In this document: positions 35,050 through 46,904 of the stretch, piece after piece
How the letters are laid out: every line of letters starts with the position of its first letter
Position numbering within the stretch: the stretch's first letter is position 1
NCBI GenBank assembly: GCA_905178155.1
Contig: CAJINV010000004.1
Location: 3,567,320-3,631,319 of the forward strand
Length of the DNA: 64,000 bases
DNA from: Amoebophrya sp. A120
Lineage: Eukaryota; Sar; Dinophyceae; Syndiniales; Amoebophryaceae
Direction: 5' to 3'
The notes under the pieces: generated by a model
Told to the model about the DNA's origin: nothing
Database searches by the model: none
The model's input: the letters and a program-made list of their open reading frames with translations, nothing else
Program-made: the position numbers and the translations under genes

Positions 35050-36003
35050 ATGTCAAGCAGCAGCAGTAGCAGCGCGGCGCCCGCAGGTCGTGTATCATCT
35101 TCTCCCCCGCCGCCACCAAAGAAGAAGTCCGCCTTCCTCTCGGGTCTTGCGGGCGGCCTGGCGGGGGTCTGCGAGATTTCCGTCACTATGCCGCTTGATA
35201 CGGTGAAGACCCAGATGCAGTTGGGCGGGAAGCATGCGAGTTTCGGGCAAGTCGTGCGAGACCTTGCAAACACGCCGCAGCAGCCTCTCGCAAGCTTTTA
35301 CCGCGGATTCACTCCCATGGTCACCCAGGTATCCTGCAAAGCGGCGATACGGTTCGCGGCATTTCAGCAGTTGAAACTGCTCCTGGACAACAATTTTGTC
35401 GCCGGAGTAGGTGCCGGAATCGTGGAGGCCGCGGTCTGGGTCACGCCCACCGAGCGGCTCAAGGTGTTGCGACAGGCACAAGGTACACCTACTTCTACTG
35501 GTAGTCCACCACCGCCCTCGTCGATGACCACGCTGGTTCGAGAGCTGCACAAAGCTCAGGGCCTTCCAGGGTTTTTTGTCGGGTTCGTTCCTACCGCGGC
35601 GAGGCAGGGCGTCGCGATGGGCATCCGCTTTGCGCTGTACGATAAGGTGAAGAAAATGCTGGCGGAAAACAAAAGTGTGCAAGAAATTTGCAGCAAGCCC
35701 ACCCAGTTGCTCCTCGCCGGGATGGCGACGGGGGTGGTGTCGGCACTGGCAAACCAGCCGATCGACACCGCGAAGTCCAGAATTCAAGCGAGTATGGGTG
35801 GTGGCCAAGGAAAAAACCTCTCGACGACGAAGCAGTACACTGGCACAGTAGACTGCTTGCGGAAGATGGCGTTGCAGGAAGGCTTTTTATCCTGGTACGC
35901 AGGGTGCGGACCGAGGACGATGCGGTTAATGATCGGCCAAGGGATCATCTTCAGCTGCCAAGAAACCATTTCCGAATTCCTACATGCGAATTTTGCTACT
36001 TGA
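35050..36003 (+). CDS. Mitochondrial carrier family protein (SLC25), possibly tricarboxylate-type
   Basis: Inner-mitochondrial-membrane solute exchanger. Intronless, 317 residues, the usual length. Three repeats each start with the family signature: PLDTVKTQ (after GGLAGVCEISVTM), TPTERLKV (after GAGIVEAAVWV) and QPIDTAKSR (after MATGVVSALAN). Each is followed by a glycine-containing loop and a second helix; for example FYRGFTPMV and WYAGCGPRTMRL are the ends of repeats one and three. The wording of the signatures, especially CEISVTMPLDTVKTQMQL, is closest in my memory to citrate/tricarboxylate carriers, but substrate contacts cannot be verified by eye. The N-terminus is a Ser/Pro-rich stretch of about 30 residues. 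No introner interrupts it. Confidence 0.92.
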   Translation: MSSSSSSSAAPAGRVSSSPPPPPKKKSAFLSGLAGGLAGVCEISVTMPLDTVKTQMQLGGKHASFGQVVRDLANTPQQPLASFYRGFTPMVTQVSCKAAIRFAAFQQLKLLLDNNFVAGVGAGIVEAAVWVTPTERLKVLRQAQGTPTSTGSPPPPSSMTTLVRELHKAQGLPGFFVGFVPTAARQGVAMGIRFALYDKVKKMLAENKSVQEICSKPTQLLLAGMATGVVSALANQPIDTAKSRIQASMGGGQGKNLSTTKQYTGTVDCLRKMALQEGFLSWYAGCGPRTMRLMIGQGIIFSCQETISEFLHANFAT

Positions 36004-36629
36004 AGGGGGATGCTGGCGTTTGATTTAAGTGTTTGTGTTTCATCCAAGTTGTGCTGCTGTCGTTGAAAAGATATAAGAAAAAAATGATCTCGCAGCAACC
36101 GAAGTAGTATATTTATTTTCTAAATGCGATCATGCAGGTTGTAAGTGCACAGAATCTGGATCATGGTGAGTGCGTCAAGTGTAGAGAAATCAAATGGAAG
36201 AAAGACAGCACAGCAGCTGCAACTGCAACTGCAATCGAAGATCTTTTGAAGTGTCGCTGACCATGGAAGATGCTCCTGAAAAAATCATGGTGCGAACTCT
36301 TCTCTGAAAACTTGAAAATGATTGCTCCGCGAGGCCTCAGCGGCTTTGTCTGTCGTTCGATCAGATATGGTTCTTGCGTACGACCGTGTTTACAAACTTC
36401 TTATCTTGGAAATTCTTCAGGAAGGGCCGTTTGGAGATGAGAGCGAGGTGATGTAAGTCCGCGCCAGAATTGTCTTCGCCCGAGGGTGCTGTCGATTCGT
36501 ATCAAGAGTGGTATAATATTAGGCTTTTGAGTGTAAAAAGAAAAAGTGGTTTTTTTATGGTATCACGACTTGATTGTGAAGATTTCGATTTGTGTTTGCC
36601 ACATTCAAGAATCCCATTGAGAAAAAATA
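36004..36629. other. Intergenic, carrier to pseudouridine synthase
   Basis: 626 bp. A short tandem CTGCAA array lies near 36210. Nothing else recognised. Confidence 0.6.
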
Positions 36630-39129
36630 ATGGTCCGGTTGAAGCTGTGGTTCGATATTGGGTATGATGGCACCAACTTCAGCGGGTGGCAGGCGCAGGA
36701 GGCGGCTCACGGCACGAAAATTATATCAAAACCGGCGAGGACCACAGAGCAGGCGAAAATATTAAATGCTTCTAGCGGTGGGCACCAGCCAGTATATGAC
36801 GGGCGAGAACAAGCTGTAGTTCTTGCGTCTGAAAAGAGCACCAAAGGTGGATCATCGCCGCCCATATTTTGTCGTACTCCTACTGGAGGCAAAAGCGCAG
36901 CCGAAAGCGAGGCAGAAACCACATGTCCTCCTCGCAGTGAGGAACCGGAAACGGAAAGAAGTGTAGTTTTTACGCCACAGCAACCCGAGCTTCCTTCTAC
37001 CGAGGACTCGCTTTTATCCAAAAATTCCCTCGATGTTCACCGTGTGTGCCTTCCGCACAACCGTCGCAAGGGCTGCTGGCGGGGGGAAAAGTGCCTTCGC
37101 GTCCACGAGTGTAGCCGATGTGGCAGCCGGGAGCACGCGGCGTGGGAGCAGGTTTGCAGTGGTAGAGCTGGCTTTTTAGAGGGTGAAAATTGCGCAGGAG
37201 CTGCTGTTCCAGCAGCTGCGTTCGCCGGAGTTGGCATCAAGAGCGACACGACTTGTCTTTCCGTTGCGGAGCTACCAGCGGTGCAACCGGTGGTGGACAA
37301 ATGGATCCGGGATGCGGTGTTGCGAGTTTTTGCTGCTACTAATGAAGTAGACGAGGATCATGATCCACCTCGACGCACTGGTGACAACAACCACAGTACT
37401 AGAGCCGAACAAGAGATGAAGATGACAGGCGGGGTGGAGGTCACCATGATGACCGGAAGTTCTTGTACTTCTACAACTAGATCGTCCACGATGAAAACTT
37501 CTCCACTGCGTTCTTTGTCCGGCGTATGCGGCACCTCGCGGACCGATAAGGGCGTGCACGCGCGGTCGCACTATCAAATGTAAAAGTGTCTGGGTCTGGA
37601 AGGGTGGAATTTGTAATGCTGTCTGCGGATGATAAAAATATCTGTGTTGCATGAGCAGCAAGACCAGTCAGTTCTTGGCACGCGAAGAGGGCATTTGTCA
37701 TGCGTAATTAGCATCCAGAAGCTCTCAAAAAATCTGTGATGCTAGCACCAGCATCACAGACCTCACGGGTCATGCAAAATCTGCATGACAAGCCCCGATC
37801 CTTCCAGACCCAGACATATTTGCAGTTCATACGCGCTGGTGCTACGCAAACATTCACGGGGGCTTTTCCGCCAGTTGCCCCAAGGACCTCGATTTGGAAG
37901 ACGAGAGGAAATTGCTTTTTCTCTACGCCGAGTTGCGACGCACAGCGAAACACCAGCCCCACTGGATCAACCGCGTGCCGTTCATTGGCGGGTGCAAAAG
38001 CACGGCGGCGGAGGCCCTCGCGTTTGGTTTGAATACGGACGATCGAGGGGAAGAAGTTTTGGGAGCTTCAAGAGGAGCCCCAGGAACATCTCCAGGACGA
38101 GAGTGCTTGTTGCCTTTAGTACCCGTCGCGAAGGATTTATTGGATTCAAATTTATTATCTCCATCAGAGACCACGACCACTTCTGCACAGGAAATATATA
38201 CCCCAGCGGATTTTGGGGCCAAGGAATACCGCTACTTCATCCAGAGGAAACGACCTGGTGCGCCCGGAATTTGCAGCGGTACTGCAGGTAGGAGTTCTAC
38301 TCCGAGTTTTACTTGTCCCATCAACCTCGAAGAAGAGGTGGAGCTCCTGCAAACGGACTTTACTAAACAACTACATCGAGGCTGTTGGCAAATGCACGAG
38401 AAGGACTTCGACCGGATAAGTTTAGACAAAATCAACCAAGAGATTGCCACCAACTTGCTCGGAAAACGCGACTGGACGCTTTTTTCCTCTCGGTGCGAGA
38501 AGAAAAACTGTGTCCGAAACATGGTTTCGATCACAGTCCTCGAGTTGAGGAAGGATTCGAAAAATGAGAACTCTGGCGGAGCAGCAGCAGCATACGAAGT
38601 TGTGCACGACGGCCAGAGATATGAAGATCCGTATCTGATGATATCAAATAAACCCGGGGAAGTAGAAGTGGAAGAAAGAGAGGACGTAGAAGGTCCTGCT
38701 CCTAGGAAGGAACCTTGTGGAGGCCATTTTCGTCGCGAAGTGGAAAATGCTAGCGCTTTCCTTGAGTTCCGGTTTGTGGCCGACGGGTTTTTGCGCCACA
38801 TGGTCCGCCGCCTGGTGGGGCACTTGGTGGCGGTGGGCATGCAAGTTGGTGAGGACAAAGAGGGAAATAATAAACCTGCAGACCTTTGTTCTTCACCTCC
38901 TGCGAACGACGACCCCGCGACTCTGTGTGCAGCAACGTGCAGCACCCATAGCCAACAAGCCATGCACAGCACACCTCCTTCAACTGAGCAAGAGCAGCCG
39001 GGAAAATCGTCTTCAAGTGTCGAAACCGGCAAAAGACGCAACACAGAAGACGGTGGTCCTGGTTTCATCCACAAAGCACGCCGAGCGCCTCCCCAAGGAC
39101 TGTGGTTGTGGGGACTCGCGGAGATTTAG
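36630..39129 (+). CDS. tRNA pseudouridine synthase, TruA/PUS1-3 family, with inserted CCCH zinc finger
   Basis: Converts specific tRNA uridines to pseudouridine. Exons 36630-37571 and 37837-39129 encode 744 residues, against about 270 for bacterial TruA. Landmarks: LWFDIGYDGTNFSGWQAQ at the N-terminus, GTSRTDKGVHAR with the catalytic Asp, KEYRYFIQ, GFLRHMVRRLVGHLV, and C-terminal APPQGLWLWGLAEI. Between the first landmark and the catalytic motif is a 200-residue insertion. It holds a C-x8-C-x5-C-x3-H finger (CLPHNRRKGC, then CLRVH) followed by a Cys/His-rich tail CSRCGSREH. Further Ser/Thr-rich insertions split the second half. A single F1 introner lies directly after the catalytic motif. Cellular location is unknown; no clear transit peptide. 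Confidence 0.92.
37572..37831 (+). mobile_element. Introner F1-k in pseudouridine synthase gene
   Basis: 260 bp, starts TATCAAATGT with inner GTCTGGGTCTGG, ends GCAGTTCATA. Flanks CGCAC and CGCGC match 4 of 5. Removal gives VHARSHWCYANIHGG. Confidence 0.93.
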
Positions 39130-40154
39130 GCTGGTGGAACGAAGAAAATTTTTTTCTTCGCACTGAATCTAATGTACTAGTAGTAACTACACGACATCAT
39201 GGAAAATGTGGTGGAAGGAGATTTTTCGGACATCATAAGTTCCTCCAGATCATTCCAGCGACACGACATTCACGCGCTGAGGAACTTGTTCCAGCACACA
39301 AACAAGTTCACAGGCAAGGCGACCGCACAGCGACATATCAATCTCAAGTAAACGCTCCGTTTGTCCTCGAAGCTTGAGACTACCCTTAGTGGAGTCTCCA
39401 TGCAATGTGGGACTGCTCGCTCGCTTATGTGTGGTCTTGTTACTCTCATCTCGGATGGCGGTGCCTCGTGTTCATCAGTTATTTCTGTCAGCGCAGCTTA
39501 GAGTCAACTCCAACTCGGAGTAGATGATGATCATCGGTAGTACTTACTACAGACGTTTAGCACAGCCTCCAAGAAGCTCAAGCTTCTGTTTTATCCAACT
39601 GAAATATTCTGTTTCTGATTCTTGCAAGAAGTTGTAGTGAAGATATCATTTTTCCTGTTCATCATTTCTCACAAGACAGCTCGGTATGCAAAATACTGTC
39701 GGTGGTCCAACCGCTTCCTGAAAAAGCATCGGTCACCATCGTGCAAACCAATCGTGCAAGTACTTCTACACTCGTTCACATGACAGACGTACTTCCCATT
39801 ACCGTAATTTTTCAACACGATTTCTCGTCTCTATTGTTCCGAAACGTTTCTAATTTGCGAAAAACTTCTTCCAGGACCTCCTAGACATGCTGTCACTCCT
39901 TGAAATGACTTTTAGCCTCCTCTTCTCCCACCTCTACTAAATGCTTACCCATGATGAAGATGTGTACAATTGCCCAAATAGAGTACTTCCATTCATACCG
40001 GCCCTTTAGCGCACCAGCGAAGACCCTGACCTGTTGTAGCTCTGAATCTCCACGACGACCCCAGACACGACGACCCAATTTCTACTACTCAGTGGCCACC
40101 TCCTGCTAGATTGGACAATTCTCGGCTGTTCATCTCAGACAATATTATTAAAGC
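39130..40154. other. Intergenic
   Basis: About 1 kb. No gene, RNA or introner recognised. Confidence 0.6.
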
Positions 40155-41117
40155 ATGGAAGTTCTGAAGAAGTGTTGCGGGGGAAAGAAGGCGAAAAAAG
40201 CGGTGATCAAGGCCGCGAAAGGCGGGTATGTGAAGGACCCAAACGATTTCCGCAATCAGGTGCAGGGGGTGCGGCGGTTTTTCCCGGAGTTCACGGACCC
40301 GGGAAAATTGAAAAAAGTGAAATTCCACGTCGACGAGGAGACGGGGAAGAAGAAATACTTTATCGAGGACCCGCAGGAGGGCCGACTGTTTATCACGCGG
40401 GACAACGACGGCCGACGCGTGTACTACATCGACACCTTCCTCGAGGTGCTCACGCACGCACACGACCGAGTGTACGTCACCTGGGACGCGGACGGGCAAA
40501 AGTTGCACTACGTAGAGGATCACGACCACGGGAAGGTGTACATAGAGCAGGACGTGTTCGGGCACCCTCTGCTGTGGGTGCACGACATCCACGACGACCT
40601 CGCGGAGCTGGTGTTCCTCCACCTCCCGGAGGGGGAGGATCTCCCGCACTACTTTTGCCACCCGATCGCGGTGTCCGACGAGGTGTATTTCAACAGCGGG
40701 TTCCAGCGGGTGGGCCACTTCCAGATCTTTTGGGGGCTGAAGGGGGACAAGCAGTTTTACGTGGCCGACGAGATGGAGAACACCACGCACATGCGCCGGG
40801 TGATCTACGACCGCTACTACGAGCACTGGCGGTTTTTCCGGCCCGCCGACCGGGATACCACTTTGTACGGAACCGACCCGCACTCGCGGGAGCACGACGA
40901 CGCGGAGGGCAGTTCTGCCGCGGCCTCGGACGACGGGCCGATCGACATAAATGACCTGTTCGCGGGCGAGGCGACCAGTCACCACCCGCTGCGCAGCCAG
41001 TTCGAGCACCAGCGGACGCTGGCCTCGGGGTCCCAGCTGTTCCCAGACGCGGAGGAGGAGTCAAAATCCGACCCGGACTCAGCCGCAAGCTACAAGGTGG
41101 ACGCCGAACAAGCGTAG
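40155..41117 (+). CDS. Hypothetical protein with aromatic/Asp beta-type repeats
   Basis: Intronless, 320 residues, unrecognised family. The N-terminus MEVLKKCCGGKKAKK has a Cys-Cys pair in a basic context that could be palmitoylated (inference). Residues 50-150 hold several units of roughly 20 residues that alternate Tyr/Phe/Val strands and Asp/Gly turns: KKYFIEDPQEGRLFI, DNDGRRVYYID, DADGQKLHYVED, HDHGKVYIEQD, GHPLLWVHD. This suggests a beta-meander or partial propeller. QIFWGLKGDKQFYVADE continues the pattern. The C-terminal 80 residues are acidic and disordered. It has the strong GC-rich coding bias of the other genes. Many frames on the opposite strand are open because of that bias; they are shadows. 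Confidence 0.75.
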   Translation: MEVLKKCCGGKKAKKAVIKAAKGGYVKDPNDFRNQVQGVRRFFPEFTDPGKLKKVKFHVDEETGKKKYFIEDPQEGRLFITRDNDGRRVYYIDTFLEVLTHAHDRVYVTWDADGQKLHYVEDHDHGKVYIEQDVFGHPLLWVHDIHDDLAELVFLHLPEGEDLPHYFCHPIAVSDEVYFNSGFQRVGHFQIFWGLKGDKQFYVADEMENTTHMRRVIYDRYYEHWRFFRPADRDTTLYGTDPHSREHDDAEGSSAAASDDGPIDINDLFAGEATSHHPLRSQFEHQRTLASGSQLFPDAEEESKSDPDSAASYKVDAEQA

Positions 41118-42282
41118 CGAAGACTAGACATGGGGAGTAATGTCTTGATAGATACGACGAGCTAATATGGGAACACGAACAGCGGATCTGATGTTAACAT
41201 CCGTAGTTCTTTCGCTTTTCTTGGTCAGGTAACTTGTACTTACTCCGCTGGAACTGCGGCTTCCGTTGTCGACGTGTGGTCGATGCGCGCCTAGAACGAC
41301 CTTTGTAGCTCCCCGTAGTGAAGAAGAAATAGGTTGATTAGAAAACTTCTGCTCTGAGCAGGTTCTTATTGATACTTTGAGTCGGAAAAACATTTAAAGT
41401 GCTCCTGATCAGCTTGCGCGCTGCGGCATTACAGGTAGGCTGTTTATTTCCGGAATAATCATCGGGTTCGCGATAATTTCATGAACCACGCATCAGAAGC
41501 GCAAAGAACGAACTACACACGTCTCTCTCGGTCAACATCAATCAAGAGGCGGAAGCTTTGCCAACGTTCTATCGTATCTGTACTTCGCGTAGTTTCTACT
41601 CATAAAGGACTAGTATCGTTTTGTAGAAGACATCGCCACATGGAATCGTACGGCGCGCACTGATGTGAGCGAGAAACCACTTACTTGCGTCCCTCATGCG
41701 GCAAGTCGTGGAAATTGCGATTGCAATAAAATCGGTCCACCTCTCGTGCAACCACTATACCATCGTGCAACGACGTCTAGGCGATAATTCATCTTCATCC
41801 AAGGTGATCGTGAGAAAGAAGGATGCGTAGCAGTAGCAGAGTCGGTGTCAACATCATATCACCATCACGTGCAACATCGCTGATTCGTGCCAGCAGACAT
41901 ATTTGTAGAAATACTCGTGAAGCAAGAAGAAGAACGTGCTTGATATCGGTCGTGCGTGAAAATGCTATCCCTCTTTATCCATGCTCGTGTAGAAATAGCA
42001 ATTGGTCATCAACACCGAAACATGAATAATACCATCCCAGGGAAGATATCATTATCTCACCTCAAAACCCAAACTGAAAAATCGCAAAACTGTTATTTTC
42101 AAAAAACGTGTCAACAACAAGTTTCGTGCCCGTGTGCATGTGACTTTGATATTCTGCACAGCACTTCATCCCAACACATTTTCCGAAATTCATTGTAACA
42201 TCACCAGAGCTGCGGCACTGCTTTGTTCAAAATCCCGCTTTTTTTTGAATCCTGCATTGGCAAGTGTTAAGTATCCGCAAAC
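41118..42282. other. Intergenic
   Basis: 1.2 kb. Scattered short open frames only; nothing supported. Confidence 0.6.
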
Positions 42283-43579
42283 ATGGGGAATGCGTGTGGA
42301 TGCGAGCCAGCCCCTGGGGCGAAGGATGTGAAGGCCACGGGGGAGATGAAGACGGTGACAAAAGTGTTGGAAGACGGATCCACTTACAAGGGGGAAACCA
42401 AGGATGGCATCGTCCGACACGGCAAGGGAACCTACACATACCCAGACGGCAAGACCAGCTACGAAGGCGACTGGATCGACGGCAAGGCACATGGGGTCGG
42501 CACCTTTAAGGACGGGGAGTCGGAGTATTCTCAAATTTGAAAATTGTTGTACTTATGTGCTCTTCGGTATTACTAGAATCTACCTGTCAAGAGTATATTT
42601 TTGGGACGCCTAGTGGTCCAACATTTACATTGCTGGCATTCGTATTCCGCTCGACCCGCAGGTACGTCGGACAGTGGGAGGACGACTTCAAGCACGGGCA
42701 GGGCACGGAGACCTGGGTGAACGACGGCAGCTCCTTCGTGGGGCAGTACAAGTACGGGAAGAAGGAGGGCCACGGCAAGTACACCTGGCACGACGGCAGC
42801 TACTACGAGGGCGCGTTTGTGGCCGACAACATCGAGGGGAACGGCACCTACTACTCCCATTCCTGCACCTTCACCGGCGCCTTCAAGGACAACGTCAAGC
42901 AGTATTCATTTTACATACTTGACCCTTTAGCTTTTCATTTTTTTTTCACCAAATGCATTTGCATTCCATTTAGCTACTTCGCATGGATAGGATTTTTTTA
43001 TCTTTATTAAAAAGCAAAAAAAGCAAAATCCATCTGGCTTCTAGAGTCTTGTGGGGTCAGAAGCAGGATCATGTTGATGGTGCAAAGCCTTGCAGGGGAC
43101 GAGAGATTTCGTAAAAGAACAGCACTTCAGACTAATCATAGGACGGTCAAGATGTTGATCCTTGTCCGATGCAACAGTTCCTGTGTATAAAGCGCCGCAT
43201 AGTAAAAATTTGAATTTTGTATTCTAGTAAGTTTGCCACCCTGAAGTAGATCACGCTAGACCTCACCCTGTATAGACCGCTGCCTCCGATGAAGGAGGAC
43301 TTTATCAAAACGTACGGATTCGTAAATCGAAAAGAATGAACAATCCTGATCAACAAAAACTGCAGTGGCTACGGACGGTACGAGTGGTCGGATGGCAAAG
43401 TGTACGAAGGCTACTTTTTCAAGGATCGCAAGCACGGCACGGGCACCATGACCTGGCCAGACGGTTACGCCTACATTGGACCCTGGGAGGAGGGAGTCCA
43501 GCACGGCAAGGGAGTGATCAAGGAGCCCGATGGCACCGAGGAAAAGTGCGAGTTCGAGCGCGGCACGCAGATCGCATAA
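42283..43579 (+). CDS. MORN-repeat protein with N-terminal acylation signal
   Basis: Exons 42283-42518, 42662-42901 and 43366-43579 encode 229 residues. Both introns are GT-AG (42519-42661, 42902-43365). MGNACGC is a typical dual N-myristoylation/palmitoylation signal, so the protein is probably membrane-anchored. About eight MORN units follow (YKGETKDG, YEGDWIDGKAHGVGTF, YVGQWEDDFKHGQGT, FVGQYKYGKKEGHGKY, YYEGAF, FTGAFKDNVKHGYGRY, YEGYFFKDRKHGTGT, YIGPWEEGVQHGKGV). One unit is completed only when the second intron is removed (DNVK joined to HGYGRY), which supports the splice sites. MORN proteins tether membranes to the cytoskeleton in many alveolates; a scaffold role is inferred. No introner is present. 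Confidence 0.92.
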
Positions 43580-45685
43580 AAAGAAGTACTGATAAAGAAA
43601 CCCTTCTTCAAGAATAAAAATAGGAAAGTCGTGGCAGCACAACTAGTACAACCGACGCTTTGACGTAAACACGAAGACTTTTGAAGAAGTATAGTCGATC
43701 TGCAAGAACTACGTGATCAGGCTCAAGGTGATCAAAACCGTACAGTACATAATTTCGATTTTTTGAAACTCATTTTCAACATGTAAAAGCGGCCATAGTC
43801 GAGTTTGTCAAGGCTACAGTATTATTATTCGCCGCCGTGTTTTTGCGTTTTTTTCTCGTAGTTCACGTACACTCTTTATTTTCAAGCACAGCCTGGCTGA
43901 AGGTCGTAAATGGTCAAAAGAAGAACTACTTTGTGGCCACTCGTCGTCCTTAAAAGGCCCACGCCAAGAAGTGCAAAGCTCGCATGCCTTTTTAGTTTTT
44001 TTCACTTTTGTATCATATTTCAACACCATTATTATATTTCAACATTTCAACACACGCTCACATATTTTTAACACGTCAACATGCATATAATCACTGCAAG
44101 TAAGTACTTATGACCTTCCGTGTGAAGGCTCAGGGAGCAGTCCTATCGAAATACCTTCTTCGAAGCAGGCGAACTAAATGGAAAAATACGGGGGACTATG
44201 TACAACTACAGAACACACACGAGAACAACTTCGTATTGCGGGATCAGTTGAAGTAGACTCGACAGATCATAATTTTTTATGATGTGTTAGTACGCTGCAT
44301 CCTTTTCATCGCTGCGCTGCGCGAGGTATCCCCGAGCTGCGGTCTGCGATGGAAATATCTTCGGGGCAGCACGTCCTCTCACGAGGAGCACGCAATATGG
44401 ATAGATAGCCTCTAAAATAACTCACATAAATCAGCGTTTTTTGTTCGCAACCAAATGCCATTACCTCACCCCCTGTAATTTCCACCTAGAACAACCTTTA
44501 GAAAATAACCACGCTCAGTTATTGCGATTCTGTGTGACACCAATTTTGTTGGGTATCAAAAGCAACATAGTACTACACTCTGAAATCAACCTAGTACATC
44601 ACCTCACTGCACACAAAAATATTCCTGTGTCGCCTTTGCGCGATTATACATTTATTTCTTGGACGTTTGTAATTGATTCTCGGACAGAGTCCTCGCCTCT
44701 GGGAACGAAAGATGGGAGGCATTTTACTGTGTGTTTCTGTATGCTGTGAAAGAAAGCGTCGTGGTTTGGAGTCATTCCAGGCGGAGAAATAAAAGAAAAG
44801 GACGCAAATCGAAAACTTGTCGTCGGTCGGCACTAGCTCTTGCGAAGTAGGATGAAGACGAGATTCAAAATTTCGGTCCTCTCAAAGATCATAATCAGAA
44901 CAAGATCAGCATCAGCTCAGCTGCGAAATTACTTGTTTTTCCGTTGTGGTCAGATCAAGACGGGAACAATGATCAACATACTGAAAAAAAAAGTTGTCTT
45001 TTCTGTTGTATACCCGTCGGTAACGAAATAGATCCACCCGTGGTACCGTGAAAGATTCTGCCGGTGACTGAGATGTTGATCATATTACTGGATGTGGATC
45101 GTTTGATACTGCAAGTCCCCTCGCGACCGATCACTAATGCGATCAACAGCAACAAACTCCTTATAAGTAATGGAACAGGTGGAACAGGAAAATCTCGGAA
45201 ACGCACACTGTGGACCTATCGGTGAAACGACGACGCCACTCGGTAAGAAATTAGCAACGCCATGACATGACGAGAGCGATACACTATCAAAAGAGGCGTT
45301 CTTCACAGAATGACTACACTAAAGCACGAACATCAGGCCCCTGATTATCCTAGTGATTCGCCCCACAATAATCAAGTCTTGAACTACCAGGAAACCAATC
45401 GCGATTTTATTTCTACAGCGCCGGCGCTCACAGCTCGGGACCACACACACCTTTATTTTCCAAAACACTTCGACGTAGGTAGGAACTACTTCTGCGTTGT
45501 CCGACGCGCTGTTTTCTTCTCTATGCACTCACTTTGATGTGTAAGGATTTTCGAAGATAGAAAACTCTTCCGCTTAAAGATCAACTGACACTTGTAAGTA
45601 CCTGCTTCGTCGATTTCCATTTTTCTGACTTAAAGTATAATACGCTACTTTCCATCTATCTTCTAGACGGCAAAAAAAGAAAAAG
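43580..45685. other. Intergenic
   Basis: 2.1 kb, the longest gene-poor stretch before the accessory region. AT-rich. No gene, RNA or introner recognised on either strand. Confidence 0.6.
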
Positions 45686-46904
45686 ATGGTGCGTTTGCTC
45701 CGCGGGACCAGCGCTGCTGTCGCTTCTCTGCTGCTTGTTGTTGTTCCGGTGTTCCTGCAACATCTGTCGTTGCCTGTTGTAAAGGCTGTGCAGCTGCGAG
45801 CAGCGAGTTCTTCTGCATCTGCAGGTGCAGGGTCGTCTGCTTCTGGCCTCAGCGCTGGCCGCCAGTCCGCCGCACCGGGGAACAGGTTACGCACCAGTCT
45901 CAGGAGTCGAGGCGGAGTTGTCCCCGGCGGCAACGGGGACCAAGCGCGGGAGGTTCAGATAGCAAATGGGGGAAGATCTCGTTCACAAGACCAGCCCGCT
46001 GGGGGAGGACACCGGCAGAACGGGAACCAAGCTGCACAGTTTCGACCGCGCGCGGTTCAGGACGGTGGTGACCCTCCGTCCTGTCCCTACCTCTGGCCGA
46101 TCGAGAAGGAAGTTGCAGAGGTATCCAGAGTAAAAACGCCACCCACGACGCCCCATAGTCAAAGTGGGGATGTTGCTACACAGACGCGGCCCCATAGTCA
46201 ATGTTGCTACACAGTATATTAAGCAAGGTTAGGCAATTCTTGCACAGGACAAGTTTGGATTCGCGACGTAGTCGTTGTTTAGCTAGTGCGGCCGTGATGT
46301 CTCAAATCGATCACACAATCCTGATTCTAGCATGTCACGTTCCGAAACAACAGTAGAAAATGCCCCTCGCGGGGCTGCGCATGAGAGATATCCTGAGCGT
46401 GCAAAAAGATATCTGGGGTGAGGACGTTTTTTCTCAGGATAAGAGGCAAAGGAAGCTATTCGTGTTTGCGAGGCTCGCGCGGCTGAATGGAGAGAGGAAT
46501 GCCGCTCATCTGTCCAGTCCTCAGGCGAAATTTTCGTGGGAGGTTGTGTCGCAGGGCTGAGCTGTTTAGCCGCCGGTGCCTGTTTGGGGCCGGGGGCGGC
46601 AGCCGCGGCAGGAGTGGCCGCGCCGGCCGTTGTCGGCGCCTCCAGCTGCGCTTCTGCGAGGTTTGCTTTCGATGCTGCGGATGCGTTCCTGGGCGTGGCT
46701 CGTATGGAACAAAAGGCGCATGCTTGTCGTCGATGGCTAGGTATTTTAGAAGCCGACCTTGCGCGCGCGAAGCGGCAAGTGCGTGACTACCCGTACCTGG
46801 GTCGACTAACGGAAGCGGGGGCTGTTCAGGAGAGGGAAAGGCAACGAAGCGAAAGGAGAAGGGCTGTGATTCGAAGCTTACGTCGAAACGTGCCGAACAA
46901 CTAG
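45686..46904 (+). CDS. Secreted or membrane hypothetical protein, 297 aa
   Basis: Exons 45686-46121 and 46447-46904 join in frame across an F3 introner. The N-terminus is a signal peptide or anchor (SAAVASLLLVVVPVFLQHL). A Ser/Gly/Arg/Gln-rich disordered region follows. The second exon has a charged helix (AKEAIRVCEARAAEWREECR), then a long Gly/Ala hydrophobic stretch (GGCVAGLSCLAAGACLGPGA, then AAAAAGVAAPAVVGAS) that may cross a membrane or be a glycine-zipper helix. A basic helical C-terminus ends RRNVPNN. I do not recognise a family. Six cysteines in exon 2 could form disulfides if it is secreted. Confidence 0.7.
46122..46441 (+). mobile_element. Introner F3-d in secreted-protein gene
   Basis: 320 bp, starts TATCCAGAGTAAAAACGCCA and ends ACGTTTTTTCTCAGGATA. 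Duplication AGAGG at 46117-46121 and 46442-46446. The left end contains a partial internal duplication of CCCCATAGTCAA. Removal joins EKEVAE to AKEAIRV. Confidence 0.93.

Noticed and set aside
40089-41009. 306-codon minus-strand frame and a 260-codon + frame at 40172-40954
   Set aside because: Shadows of the GC-rich coding bias of the gene at 40155-41117.
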